In this document: piece by piece, positions 24,386 through 32,003 of the stretch
Position numbering within the stretch: position 1 is the first letter of the stretch
Layout: each line of letters starts with the position of its first letter
Source of the DNA: JBGVSA01 sp041807905
Lineage (GTDB): Bacteria > Pseudomonadota > Gammaproteobacteria > Burkholderiales > Rhodocyclaceae
Reading direction: 5' to 3'
Length of the DNA stretch: 41,880 nucleotides
Assembly: GCF_041807905.1 (NCBI RefSeq)
Contig: NZ_JBGVSA010000029.1
Location: 1-41,880 of the forward strand
Translations under genes and position numbers: made by a program
The notes under the pieces: generated by a model
Seen by the model: the letters and a program-made list of their open reading frames with translations, nothing else
What the model was told of the DNA's origin: nothing
The model's database searches: none

Positions 24386-27300
24386 ATGAGCCACTTTCTC
24401 GATCGCCTGACGTATTTTTCGCGGACCCGCGAGCCCTACTCCGACGGGCACGGTGAAACCCGCGCCGAGGACCGCACCTGGGAAGACGCCTATCGCCTGC
24501 GCTGGCAGCACGACAAGGTCGTGCGCTCCACGCACGGTGTGAACTGCACGGGTTCGTGTTCATGGAAGATCTACGTGAAAGGCGGCATCGTCACGTGGGA
24601 GACCCAGCAGACCGATTACCCGCGCACGCGGCCCGACATGCCCAACCACGAACCGCGCGGTTGTTCACGCGGCGCTTCGTATAGCTGGTACCTGTACAGC
24701 GCCAACCGCATCAAGTATCCGATGATCCGGGGGCGGCTGGTGCGGCTGTGGCGTGAGGCGCGCAAGACCATGGCGCCCGTCGAGGCATGGAAGTCGATCG
24801 TCGAAGATCCGGCCAAGGCCAGGCGCTACAAAGAAATCCGTGGTCGCGGCGGCTTCATCCGCAGCACATGGGACGAAGCCAACGAGATCGTCGCCGCCGC
24901 CAACATCTACACCATCAAGAAGTACGGCCCGGACCGGGTGGTGGGTTTCTCGCCGATCCCGGCGATGAGCATGGTCAGCTACGCCGCGGGCGGCCGTTAC
25001 CTGAGCCTCATCGGCGGCACGCTGATGTCGTTCTATGACTGGTACTGCGACCTGCCGCCTTCGAGCCCGCAGACCTGGGGCGAACAGACCGACGTGCCCG
25101 AATCGGCCGATTGGTACAACTCGGCTTTCATCATCGCGTGGGGCTCGAACGTGCCGCAGACGCGCACGCCCGACGCCCACTTCTTTGTCGAGGCGCGCTA
25201 CAACGGCACCAAGATCGTCGCCGTCACGCCGGACTACTCCGAGGTCGCCAAGCTCTCCGACATCTGGCTGCACCCCAAGCAAGGCACCGATGCCGCGCTC
25301 GGCATGGCGATGGGGCACGTGATCCTGAGTGAATTCCACGTCAAGCGCACGGTCCCCTACTTTGACGATTACTGCCGCCGCCTGACCGACCTGCCGATGC
25401 TCGTCCGCCTGGAAAAACGCGGCGAGCATTGGGCTGCCGACCGATTTGTGCGCGCGTCCGACTTCGCAGACAAGCTCGGTCAAGCCAACAATCCGGAATG
25501 GAAAACCGTGGCGCTCGACGAGCGCACGGGGCAGTTCGTCGCCCCGCAAGGTGCCATCGGCTATCGCTGGGGCCAGAAGGTCGAAGGTGACCTGGGCAAG
25601 TGGAACCTCGAAGAAAAAGACGGCACGGGTGCGGACGTTCGGCTCGCGCTCACGCTCGCCAATCATCGCGACGATGTCGCGGCCGTGGCTTTCCCTTATT
25701 TCGGCGCGCAGGCGCACGAACACTTTGCGCACAACGATCAGGGCGGCGAACTGTTGATACGCAGCGTGCCGGTCAAGCGCATGGGCGACACGCTGGTCAC
25801 GACCGTGTTCGACCTGATGTGCGCCAACTACGGTGTCGACCGTGGGCTCGGTGGGCAGGCAGCCAAGAGCTATGACGACGATATCGCCTACACCCCGAAG
25901 TGGCAGGAATCGATCACCGGCGTGCCGCCCGACAAAGTGATCGAAGTTGCCCGCCAGTTCGCGCTGAGTGCAGAGAAAACCGAAGGCCGCAGCATGGTCA
26001 TCATCGGCGCGGCCATGAACCACTGGTTCCACCAGGACATGAACTACCGCGCGGCCATCAACATGCTCATGCTGTGCGGCTGCATCGGCAAGAGCGGCGG
26101 CGGTTGGGCGCATTACGTGGGGCAAGAAAAACTGCGCCCGCAGACAGGCTGGACGGCACTGGCATTCGCGCTCGACTGGGCGCGCCCGCCGCGCCACATG
26201 AACAGCACGTCGTACTTCTACGCCCACACCGATCAATGGCGTTACGAGTCGCTCGTGCCGTCGGAAATCCTCTCGCCGCTGGCCGACGCTTCGCGCCACG
26301 GCAAGACGCTCATCGACTGCAATGTACGCGCTGAACGCATGGGCTGGCTGCCCTCCTCTCCGCAGATCAACATCAACCCGCTGTCGATTGCCGCCAGGGC
26401 GACCGTCGCCGGTATCGAGCCAAAGGACTGGCTGGTGCAGCAGTTGAAAGCCGGCACCACGCGCATGGCCTGCGAAGACCCGGACTCACCCGAGAACTTT
26501 CCGCGCAACCTGTTCGTGTGGCGCTCAAACCTGTTCGGCTCGTCGGGCAAGGGGCACGAGTATTTCCTCAAGCATTTCGTCGGCGCGCAGCACGGCATCC
26601 AGCAAGGCGATATTGCCGAGACGGGCGGCGTGAAGCCCGAGGAGGTTGTCTGGCACGACACCGCGCCAGAAGGGAAGCTCGATCTCATCACCACGCTGGA
26701 CTTCCGCATGAGCACGACCTGTCTGTATTCGGACATCGTGCTGCCCACCGCCACGTGGTACGAGAAGAACGATCTCAACACCAGCGACATGCACCCGTTC
26801 ATCCACCCGCTCTCGGCGGCGGTGGACCCGATCTGGCAGAGCCGCAGCGATTGGGAGATCTACAAAGGCTTCGCCAGGAAATTCTCGGAACTCGTGCCCG
26901 GCCACCTCGGCGTGGAAAAAGACGTGGTGCTGGTGCCGCTCATGCACGACTCACCCGCCGAACTCTCGCAGCCCTTTGAAGTACAGGACTGGAAAAAGGG
27001 CGAGTGCGATCTCATCCCCGGCAAGACGGCGCCCAACATGGTGGTGGTCGAGCGCGACTATCCCAACGTGTACAAGCGCTTTACCGCCCTGGGGCCGCTG
27101 ATGAAGAAGCTCGGCAACGGCGGTAAGGGCATCACGTGGAACACCGAGCATGAGGTCGATGCGCTCGGCCGTCTCAATCGCGTCGTGACCGAAGATGGCC
27201 CCACCAAGGGGCTGCCGCGCATCGATACCGACATCGACGCGGCAGAAACCATCATGCAACTGGCGCCCGAAACCAATGGCGAAGTGGCCGTCAAGGCATG

Positions 27301-28144
27301 GCAGGCGCTGGAGCAGTTCACCGGCCGCCAGCACGCGCATCTGGCCGACGTGCGCGAAGACGAAAAAATCCGCTTCCGCGACATCGTGGCGCAGCCGCGC
27401 AAGATCATCAGCTCGCCCACGTGGTCCGGCATTGAGAGCGAACACGTCAGCTACACCGCTGGCTACACCAACGTGCATGAGTTGATTCCGTGGCGCACGC
27501 TCACCGGGCGGCAGCAGTTCTACCAGGACCACCGCTGGATGCTGGACTACGGCGAAGGGCTGGTGAGCTATCGCCCGCCCATCGACACGCGCACCGTGAC
27601 ACCGCTGGTGGGCCGCACGCCCAATGGCAACCCGGAGATCGCGCTCAACTTCATCACGCCGCACCAGAAATGGGGCATCCATTCCACCTACACCGACAAC
27701 CTGTTGATGCTCACGCTGTCGCGCGGCGGGCCCATCGTGTGGCTGTCGGAAGTCGACGCCAGGAAGGTGGGGATCGTCGACAACGACTGGATCGAGCTTT
27801 TCAACGTCAACGGTGCGATTGCTGCGCGCGCCGTGGTCAGCCAGCGCGTGAAGGAGGGCATGTGCATGATGTACCACGCACAGGAGAAGATCGTGAACGT
27901 GCCGGTGTCGGAGATCACCCAGCATCGCGGCGGCATCCACAACTCGGTCACGCGTGCGGTGCTCAAGCCGACCCACATGATCGGCGGCTATGCGCAGTTG
28001 GCCTACGGCTTCAATTACTACGGCACCGTCGGCTCCAACCGCGACGAATTCGTCATCGTGCGCAAGATGAATCAGGTGAACTGGAAGGACTCGCCGCAAG
28101 ACCACCTCGACGCCCTGCCGCAGACCACCGGGAGCGAATCATGA
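24386..28144 (+). CDS. narG: Respiratory nitrate reductase alpha subunit NarG
   Basis: Catalytic subunit of the membrane-bound cytoplasm-facing nitrate reductase, reducing nitrate to nitrite at a molybdenum bis-MGD centre. 1252 aa, close to the E. coli 1247. The FS0 cluster ligands are visible as His50, Cys54, Cys58 and Cys93, and the molybdenum-binding aspartate is in YDWYCDLPPSSPQTWGEQTD near residue 223. The C-terminal part has the molybdopterin-binding fold with GGIHNSVTRAVLKPTHMIGG. AGAGGGA lies just before the ATG. It overlaps narH by four bases. Confidence 0.97.
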   Translation: MSHFLDRLTYFSRTREPYSDGHGETRAEDRTWEDAYRLRWQHDKVVRSTHGVNCTGSCSWKIYVKGGIVTWETQQTDYPRTRPDMPNHEPRGCSRGASYSWYLYSANRIKYPMIRGRLVRLWREARKTMAPVEAWKSIVEDPAKARRYKEIRGRGGFIRSTWDEANEIVAAANIYTIKKYGPDRVVGFSPIPAMSMVSYAAGGRYLSLIGGTLMSFYDWYCDLPPSSPQTWGEQTDVPESADWYNSAFIIAWGSNVPQTRTPDAHFFVEARYNGTKIVAVTPDYSEVAKLSDIWLHPKQGTDAALGMAMGHVILSEFHVKRTVPYFDDYCRRLTDLPMLVRLEKRGEHWAADRFVRASDFADKLGQANNPEWKTVALDERTGQFVAPQGAIGYRWGQKVEGDLGKWNLEEKDGTGADVRLALTLANHRDDVAAVAFPYFGAQAHEHFAHNDQGGELLIRSVPVKRMGDTLVTTVFDLMCANYGVDRGLGGQAAKSYDDDIAYTPKWQESITGVPPDKVIEVARQFALSAEKTEGRSMVIIGAAMNHWFHQDMNYRAAINMLMLCGCIGKSGGGWAHYVGQEKLRPQTGWTALAFALDWARPPRHMNSTSYFYAHTDQWRYESLVPSEILSPLADASRHGKTLIDCNVRAERMGWLPSSPQININPLSIAARATVAGIEPKDWLVQQLKAGTTRMACEDPDSPENFPRNLFVWRSNLFGSSGKGHEYFLKHFVGAQHGIQQGDIAETGGVKPEEVVWHDTAPEGKLDLITTLDFRMSTTCLYSDIVLPTATWYEKNDLNTSDMHPFIHPLSAAVDPIWQSRSDWEIYKGFARKFSELVPGHLGVEKDVVLVPLMHDSPAELSQPFEVQDWKKGECDLIPGKTAPNMVVVERDYPNVYKRFTALGPLMKKLGNGGKGITWNTEHEVDALGRLNRVVTEDGPTKGLPRIDTDIDAAETIMQLAPETNGEVAVKAWQALEQFTGRQHAHLADVREDEKIRFRDIVAQPRKIISSPTWSGIESEHVSYTAGYTNVHELIPWRTLTGRQQFYQDHRWMLDYGEGLVSYRPPIDTRTVTPLVGRTPNGNPEIALNFITPHQKWGIHSTYTDNLLMLTLSRGGPIVWLSEVDARKVGIVDNDWIELFNVNGAIAARAVVSQRVKEGMCMMYHAQEKIVNVPVSEITQHRGGIHNSVTRAVLKPTHMIGGYAQLAYGFNYYGTVGSNRDEFVIVRKMNQVNWKDSPQDHLDALPQTTGSES

Positions 28145-29700
28145 AGATCCGCGCACAGATCGCGATGGTGCTGAACCTGGACAAATGCATCGGTTGCCAT
28201 ACCTGTTCAGTCACCTGCAAGAACGTCTGGACCAGCCGGCTCGGTGTGGAATACGCCTGGTTCAACAATGTCGAAACCAAGCCCGGCGTGGGCTACCCCA
28301 AGGACTGGGAGAACCAGGAACACTGGCGCGGCGGTTGGGAGGTGCGCGCCAACGGCAAGCTGCGGCTCAAGCAAGGCAGTCGCCTGCAGATTCTGTTCAA
28401 CCTGTTCGGCAACCCCAACCTGCCGCAGATCGACGAGTACTACGAACCGTTCACCTTCGATTACGAATACCTGCAGACCGCGCCGGAGATGACCACGCAG
28501 CCAGTGGCGCGTCCGATTTCGGTGATTACCGGCGAGCGCATGCAGAAGATCGAATGGGGTCCGAACTGGGAGGAAATCCTCGGCGGCGAATTCGCCAAGC
28601 GCAGCCAGGACTACAACTTCGAATCCGTGCAGAAAGAGATCTACGGCGAGTTCGAAAACACTTTCATGATGTACCTGCCGCGCCTGTGCGAACACTGCCT
28701 GAATCCGGCCTGCGTGGCGTCCTGTCCTTCGGGTTCGATCTACAAGCGCGAAGAAGACGGCATCGTGCTCATCGACCAGGACAAGTGCCGTGGCTGGCGC
28801 ATGTGCGTGTCGGGCTGCCCGTACAAGAAGATCTATTACAACTGGTCGTCCGGCAAGGCCGAAAAGTGCATCTTCTGCTATCCGCGCATCGAAGCCGGTC
28901 AGCCCACGGTGTGTTCCGAAACCTGTGTGGGCCGCATCCGCTACCTGGGCGTGCTGCTGTACGACGCCGACCGTATCGAAGAGGCCGCGGCGGTGAGCGA
29001 TCCACAATCGCTGTACGAAGCGCAGTTGGGCATATTCCTCGACCCGAACGACCCGAACGTGATTGAACAGGCATTGCGCGACGGGGTGCCGCAGAACTGG
29101 CTCGACGCCGCGCGTGTCTCGCCCGCCTACAAGATGGCGGTGGAATGGAAGATCGCCTTCCCGTTGCATCCCGAATACCGCACGCTGCCGATGGTGTGGT
29201 ACGTGCCGCCGCTCTCGCCGATCCAGTCGCGGGCGAATGCCGGCGAGATCAACGCCAACGGTGATATTCCGGATGTGTCGAGCCTGCGCATTCCGGTGCG
29301 CTACCTGGCCAACCTGCTCACGGCCGGCAAAGAGGCCCCGGTGGTTTCGGCACTCGAACGCATGCTCGCCATGCGCGCGTTCTTCCGCCAGCGCCAGCTC
29401 GAACGCAGCGACAACCTCGCGCTGCTCGAACAGGTCGGCATGAGCGTCCTTGAAGTCGAAGACATGCACCGGTACCTGGCGATCGCCAACTACGAGGACC
29501 GCTTCGTCATTCCGACCACGCACCGCGAGTACGCCGAAAACGCCTATCAGTTGCGCGGCGAATGCGGTTTCTCGTTCGGCAATGGATGTTCGGACGGCAC
29601 CACCGACGCCAGCATCTTCGGCGGCAAGATGGGGACCAAGAAGGTCTTTCCGCTCAAGACCATCGCCGGCCCGGCACCGGAGAAGACCGTTGATTACTAG
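28141..29700 (+). CDS. narH: Respiratory nitrate reductase beta subunit NarH
   Basis: Electron-transfer subunit with four iron-sulphur clusters, 519 aa. Ligand groups are CIGCHTCSVTC (residues 16-26), CEHCLNPACVASCPSG, DKCRGWRMCVSGCPYKK, and CIFC with the later CSETC. Tryptophan in the third group in place of a cysteine gives the 3Fe-4S cluster, as in E. coli. The frame is open from 27490 within narG, but the ATG at 28141, overlapping the narG stop as ATGA, gives the standard N-terminus MKIRAQIAMVLNLDKC. Passes electrons from NarI to NarG. Confidence 0.97.
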   Translation: MKIRAQIAMVLNLDKCIGCHTCSVTCKNVWTSRLGVEYAWFNNVETKPGVGYPKDWENQEHWRGGWEVRANGKLRLKQGSRLQILFNLFGNPNLPQIDEYYEPFTFDYEYLQTAPEMTTQPVARPISVITGERMQKIEWGPNWEEILGGEFAKRSQDYNFESVQKEIYGEFENTFMMYLPRLCEHCLNPACVASCPSGSIYKREEDGIVLIDQDKCRGWRMCVSGCPYKKIYYNWSSGKAEKCIFCYPRIEAGQPTVCSETCVGRIRYLGVLLYDADRIEEAAAVSDPQSLYEAQLGIFLDPNDPNVIEQALRDGVPQNWLDAARVSPAYKMAVEWKIAFPLHPEYRTLPMVWYVPPLSPIQSRANAGEINANGDIPDVSSLRIPVRYLANLLTAGKEAPVVSALERMLAMRAFFRQRQLERSDNLALLEQVGMSVLEVEDMHRYLAIANYEDRFVIPTTHREYAENAYQLRGECGFSFGNGCSDGTTDASIFGGKMGTKKVFPLKTIAGPAPEKTVDY

Positions 29701-30400
29701 ACCCCACTTCGCGGCCACCGACCACGCCCTCCCCCTTCGCGCGCTGGCGGCACTCCTTGGCTATCCGCAGGCCGATCTGCAAGCCGCCGCCAGCGAGATC
29801 GGCGACGTGCTGCGCGACTGTCGCGCACTGAGTGACGACGACAGGTCGCGCCTGGCCCCTTTGCTACGGCACCTCGCGCAAGATGACCTGATCGACCTGC
29901 AGGAAGCCTACGTCGAACTCTTCGACCGCGGCCGGCGCACCTCGCTGCATTTGTTCGAGCATCTGCACGGAGAGTCGCGCGACCGCGGCGCAGCGATGAT
30001 CGATCTGCTGCAGACCTACGAGACCGCCGGATTCCTGCTGCGCGAAGGCGAATTGCCGGACTATCTGCCGGCGCTGCTCGAATTCTGCGGCTGCGTCGAC
30101 CATGCCACCGCGCGCGATTTCATCGCCGATTGCGCACATCTGATCCGACCGTTGGGCGAAGCCGTCATGGCACGCCGGCCCGACTACGCGGCGGTGTTCG
30201 AATGCGTGCTGCACATCGGCCGCCAAAAGGGGCTCGACTGGACGCGCGCACCAGAACCGGATGAGGAAGACATCGACCGCGAGTGGCAGGAGCAACCGGC
30301 TTTCAATCGCAACGCCGAGCCCGGCACGGAAGGCATCCCCATCACATTCATGCCGCGCGACGAACGGGCTCGCGGGGCCAAGGAGAGCAAGCATGGCTGA
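29690..30400 (+). CDS. narJ: Nitrate reductase assembly chaperone NarJ
   Basis: Cytoplasmic chaperone (TorD/NarJ family) needed to insert the molybdenum cofactor into NarG and attach NarGH to NarI; not part of the final enzyme. No ATG opens the family homology: the frame runs back into narH, and the likely start is the TTG at 29690, preceded by GGAGA and giving 236 aa beginning (M)ITRPHFAATDHALPLRALAA. This overlaps narH by 11 bases. Family segments LLGYPQADLQ, LQEAYVELFDRGRRTSLHLF and EHLHGESRDRGAAMIDLLQTY are clear. Confidence 0.93.
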   Translation: MITRPHFAATDHALPLRALAALLGYPQADLQAAASEIGDVLRDCRALSDDDRSRLAPLLRHLAQDDLIDLQEAYVELFDRGRRTSLHLFEHLHGESRDRGAAMIDLLQTYETAGFLLREGELPDYLPALLEFCGCVDHATARDFIADCAHLIRPLGEAVMARRPDYAAVFECVLHIGRQKGLDWTRAPEPDEEDIDREWQEQPAFNRNAEPGTEGIPITFMPRDERARGAKESKHG

Positions 30401-31094
30401 CTGGCTCTACCAATTCGCATTCGGTTTCTATCCGTACCTAGCGCTGGTGGTGTTCTTCGTCGGCAGCCTGGTGCGCTTTGAACGCGAGCAATACACGTGG
30501 GAGAGCGATTCATCGCAGATCCTGCGCAAAGGCAGCCTGCGACTAGGCTCGACGCTGTTCCACCTGGGCATCCTGGTGGTGTTCTTCGGGCACCTCATCG
30601 GCTTTCTGACGCCGGAGCAACTGATCCTCAACATCATGAGCGCCGATGCCCACGAAGGCATGGCGATGTACGGTGGCGGCATCGCCGGCGCGGTGGCACT
30701 CGTCGGGCTGACGATCCTGTGCTGGCGACGACTGACCGACGCGCGCATCCGGTCGAATTCGCGTTTCTCGGACATCGCCGTGCTCATCATTCTGTGGGTG
30801 CAACTGGCGATGGGCATGTTTACGGTGTTCGTCTCGGCCAGCAAGCCGGAGGGCTACAGCTTCCAGGTGCTGGTGCAGTACGTGCAGGGCATCGTGTTCT
30901 TCCGTGGCGACAACGCGCAGTTACTGGCCGGCACGCCGTGGATATACAAGCTGCATATCCTGCTGGGACTGACGATCTTCGCGATCTTCCCTTTCACGCG
31001 GCTGGTGCACATCTGGAGCGGGCTCGCCTCGGTCGTGTACCTGTTCCGCCCTTACCAGATCATGCGTTCGCGCCAACGCAGCCTGAGCCGGTGA
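30393..31094 (+). CDS. narI: Respiratory nitrate reductase gamma subunit NarI
   Basis: Membrane cytochrome b that takes electrons from quinol and passes them to NarH, 233 aa with five hydrophobic helices. Haem-ligand histidines are in LFHLGILVVFFGHLIG near the N-terminus and in YKLHILLGLTIFAIFPFTRL and VHIWSG near the C-terminus. The ATG at 30393 has AAGGAGAG upstream and overlaps narJ by eight bases; the open frame before it lies inside narJ. Confidence 0.96.
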   Translation: MADWLYQFAFGFYPYLALVVFFVGSLVRFEREQYTWESDSSQILRKGSLRLGSTLFHLGILVVFFGHLIGFLTPEQLILNIMSADAHEGMAMYGGGIAGAVALVGLTILCWRRLTDARIRSNSRFSDIAVLIILWVQLAMGMFTVFVSASKPEGYSFQVLVQYVQGIVFFRGDNAQLLAGTPWIYKLHILLGLTIFAIFPFTRLVHIWSGLASVVYLFRPYQIMRSRQRSLSR

Positions 31095-31098
31095 TGCC

Positions 31099-31833
31099 AT
31101 GACCGAGACCCCCGTACTGCAGGCCACGATCAATGGCGTGACCGTCGAATCGCATACCCCCGGCGACTTGCGCGCCGCCGCCGTGCAGGAACTCTTGCGC
31201 CAGGAGGCCGTCGCCGAAGGGCTGCTGGAACCTTCGGCCAGCGACGACGCCACCGCCGAAGCGCTCGAAGCCTTGCTCGAAAAACACGTCAGCGTGCCCT
31301 CGCCCGACGAAGCTGAACTCGGGCGCTATTTCGACGCGCATCGCACGCGCTACAGCAACGGCGAACTCGTCTTCGCCTCGCACATCCTTTTGCAGATGAC
31401 GCCGGGCACGCCGGTCGCCGCCCTGCTCGCCCGCGCCGAAAGCCTGCTGCATCAGGTGCAGGCCAACCCGGCACGCTTTGAGCAGATCGCACGCGAGAAC
31501 TCCAATTGCCCGTCGGCCGAACTGGGCGGCAGCATCGGGCAAGTCCAGCGCGGCGACACGGTGCCCGAATTCGAATCCGCACTCTTCGCGGACGGTTCGG
31601 TCGGCCTCTGGCCCAGCATCGTGCGCACGCGCTACGGCTTTCACATCGTCCGCATCGATCGACGCGAAGCCGGACGGCAGTTGCCTTTCGAAGCGGCACG
31701 CGAGCGCGTCGCGCAGGATCTGCAACGGCAGACGCTGGCCCAGGCCTTGCAGCAGTACGTGCGCATCGTGGCCGGGCGTAGCGACATCCAAGGCGTCGAT
31801 CTGGATGGAGCCTCCTCGCCGCTCATCAACTGA
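31099..31833 (+). CDS. PpiC-type peptidyl-prolyl isomerase, last gene of the nar operon
   Basis: Parvulin-family isomerase of 244 aa. The N-terminal 80 residues are helical; the parvulin domain spans about residues 85-205, with FASHILLQM, FEQIARENSNCPSAELGGSIGQVQRGDTVPEFESA and YGFHIVRIDRR. No signal peptide is visible, so it probably works in the cytoplasm, unlike SurA, and is closer to NifM-like proteins. It starts four bases after narI, which argues for a role in folding or assembly of the nitrate reductase. That role is inferred from position. Confidence 0.88.
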   Translation: MTETPVLQATINGVTVESHTPGDLRAAAVQELLRQEAVAEGLLEPSASDDATAEALEALLEKHVSVPSPDEAELGRYFDAHRTRYSNGELVFASHILLQMTPGTPVAALLARAESLLHQVQANPARFEQIARENSNCPSAELGGSIGQVQRGDTVPEFESALFADGSVGLWPSIVRTRYGFHIVRIDRREAGRQLPFEAARERVAQDLQRQTLAQALQQYVRIVAGRSDIQGVDLDGASSPLIN

Positions 31834-31897
31834 GGCCATCGCACACGACATGGGTCGTACGCTCCGAAAAAAGTGATTCTTCCGACCCGACAATGCG

Positions 31898-31926
31898 TTC
31901 ATTTTGTGTCCGAAATCTGATATGTT
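31898..31926 (+). promoter_or_regulatory. Probable promoter of the family 5 binding-protein gene
   Basis: An extended -10, TGATATGTT (hexamer TATGTT at 31921-31926), is preceded at 17 bases by TTCATT, a half-matching -35. The region is unusually AT-rich for the window. The dyad at 31923-31936 overlaps the -10 and expected start. Confidence 0.5.
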
Positions 31927-31936
31927 AATGCTAACA
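31923..31936. promoter_or_regulatory. LacI-family-type operator, site 1
   Basis: TGTTAATGCTAACA has perfect 5-base inverted arms (TGTTA/TAACA) like GntR/LacI-family sugar operators. It overlaps the presumed -10, the place for a repressor. No LacI gene is in the window. Confidence 0.5.
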
Positions 31937-31946
31937 ATTTCAAGAA

Positions 31947-31962
31947 GCCGGTCTTGACCGGC
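31947..31962. promoter_or_regulatory. Second dyad downstream of the presumed start
   Basis: GCCGGTCTTGACCGGC has 7-base arms with a two-base centre, too tight for an RNA hairpin loop, so a DNA-binding site is more likely. It lies in the leader of the binding-protein gene. Confidence 0.35.
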
Positions 31963-32003
31963 CATATCCAACGATTCCCACAGGCTGGCAAGGAGACATA
32001 GCA

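Noticed and set aside
31852..31888. GGGTCG and CGACCC inverted repeat after the ppiC gene, considered as a terminator
   Set aside because: Six-base arms with a 25-base loop and no T-run; too weak to call.
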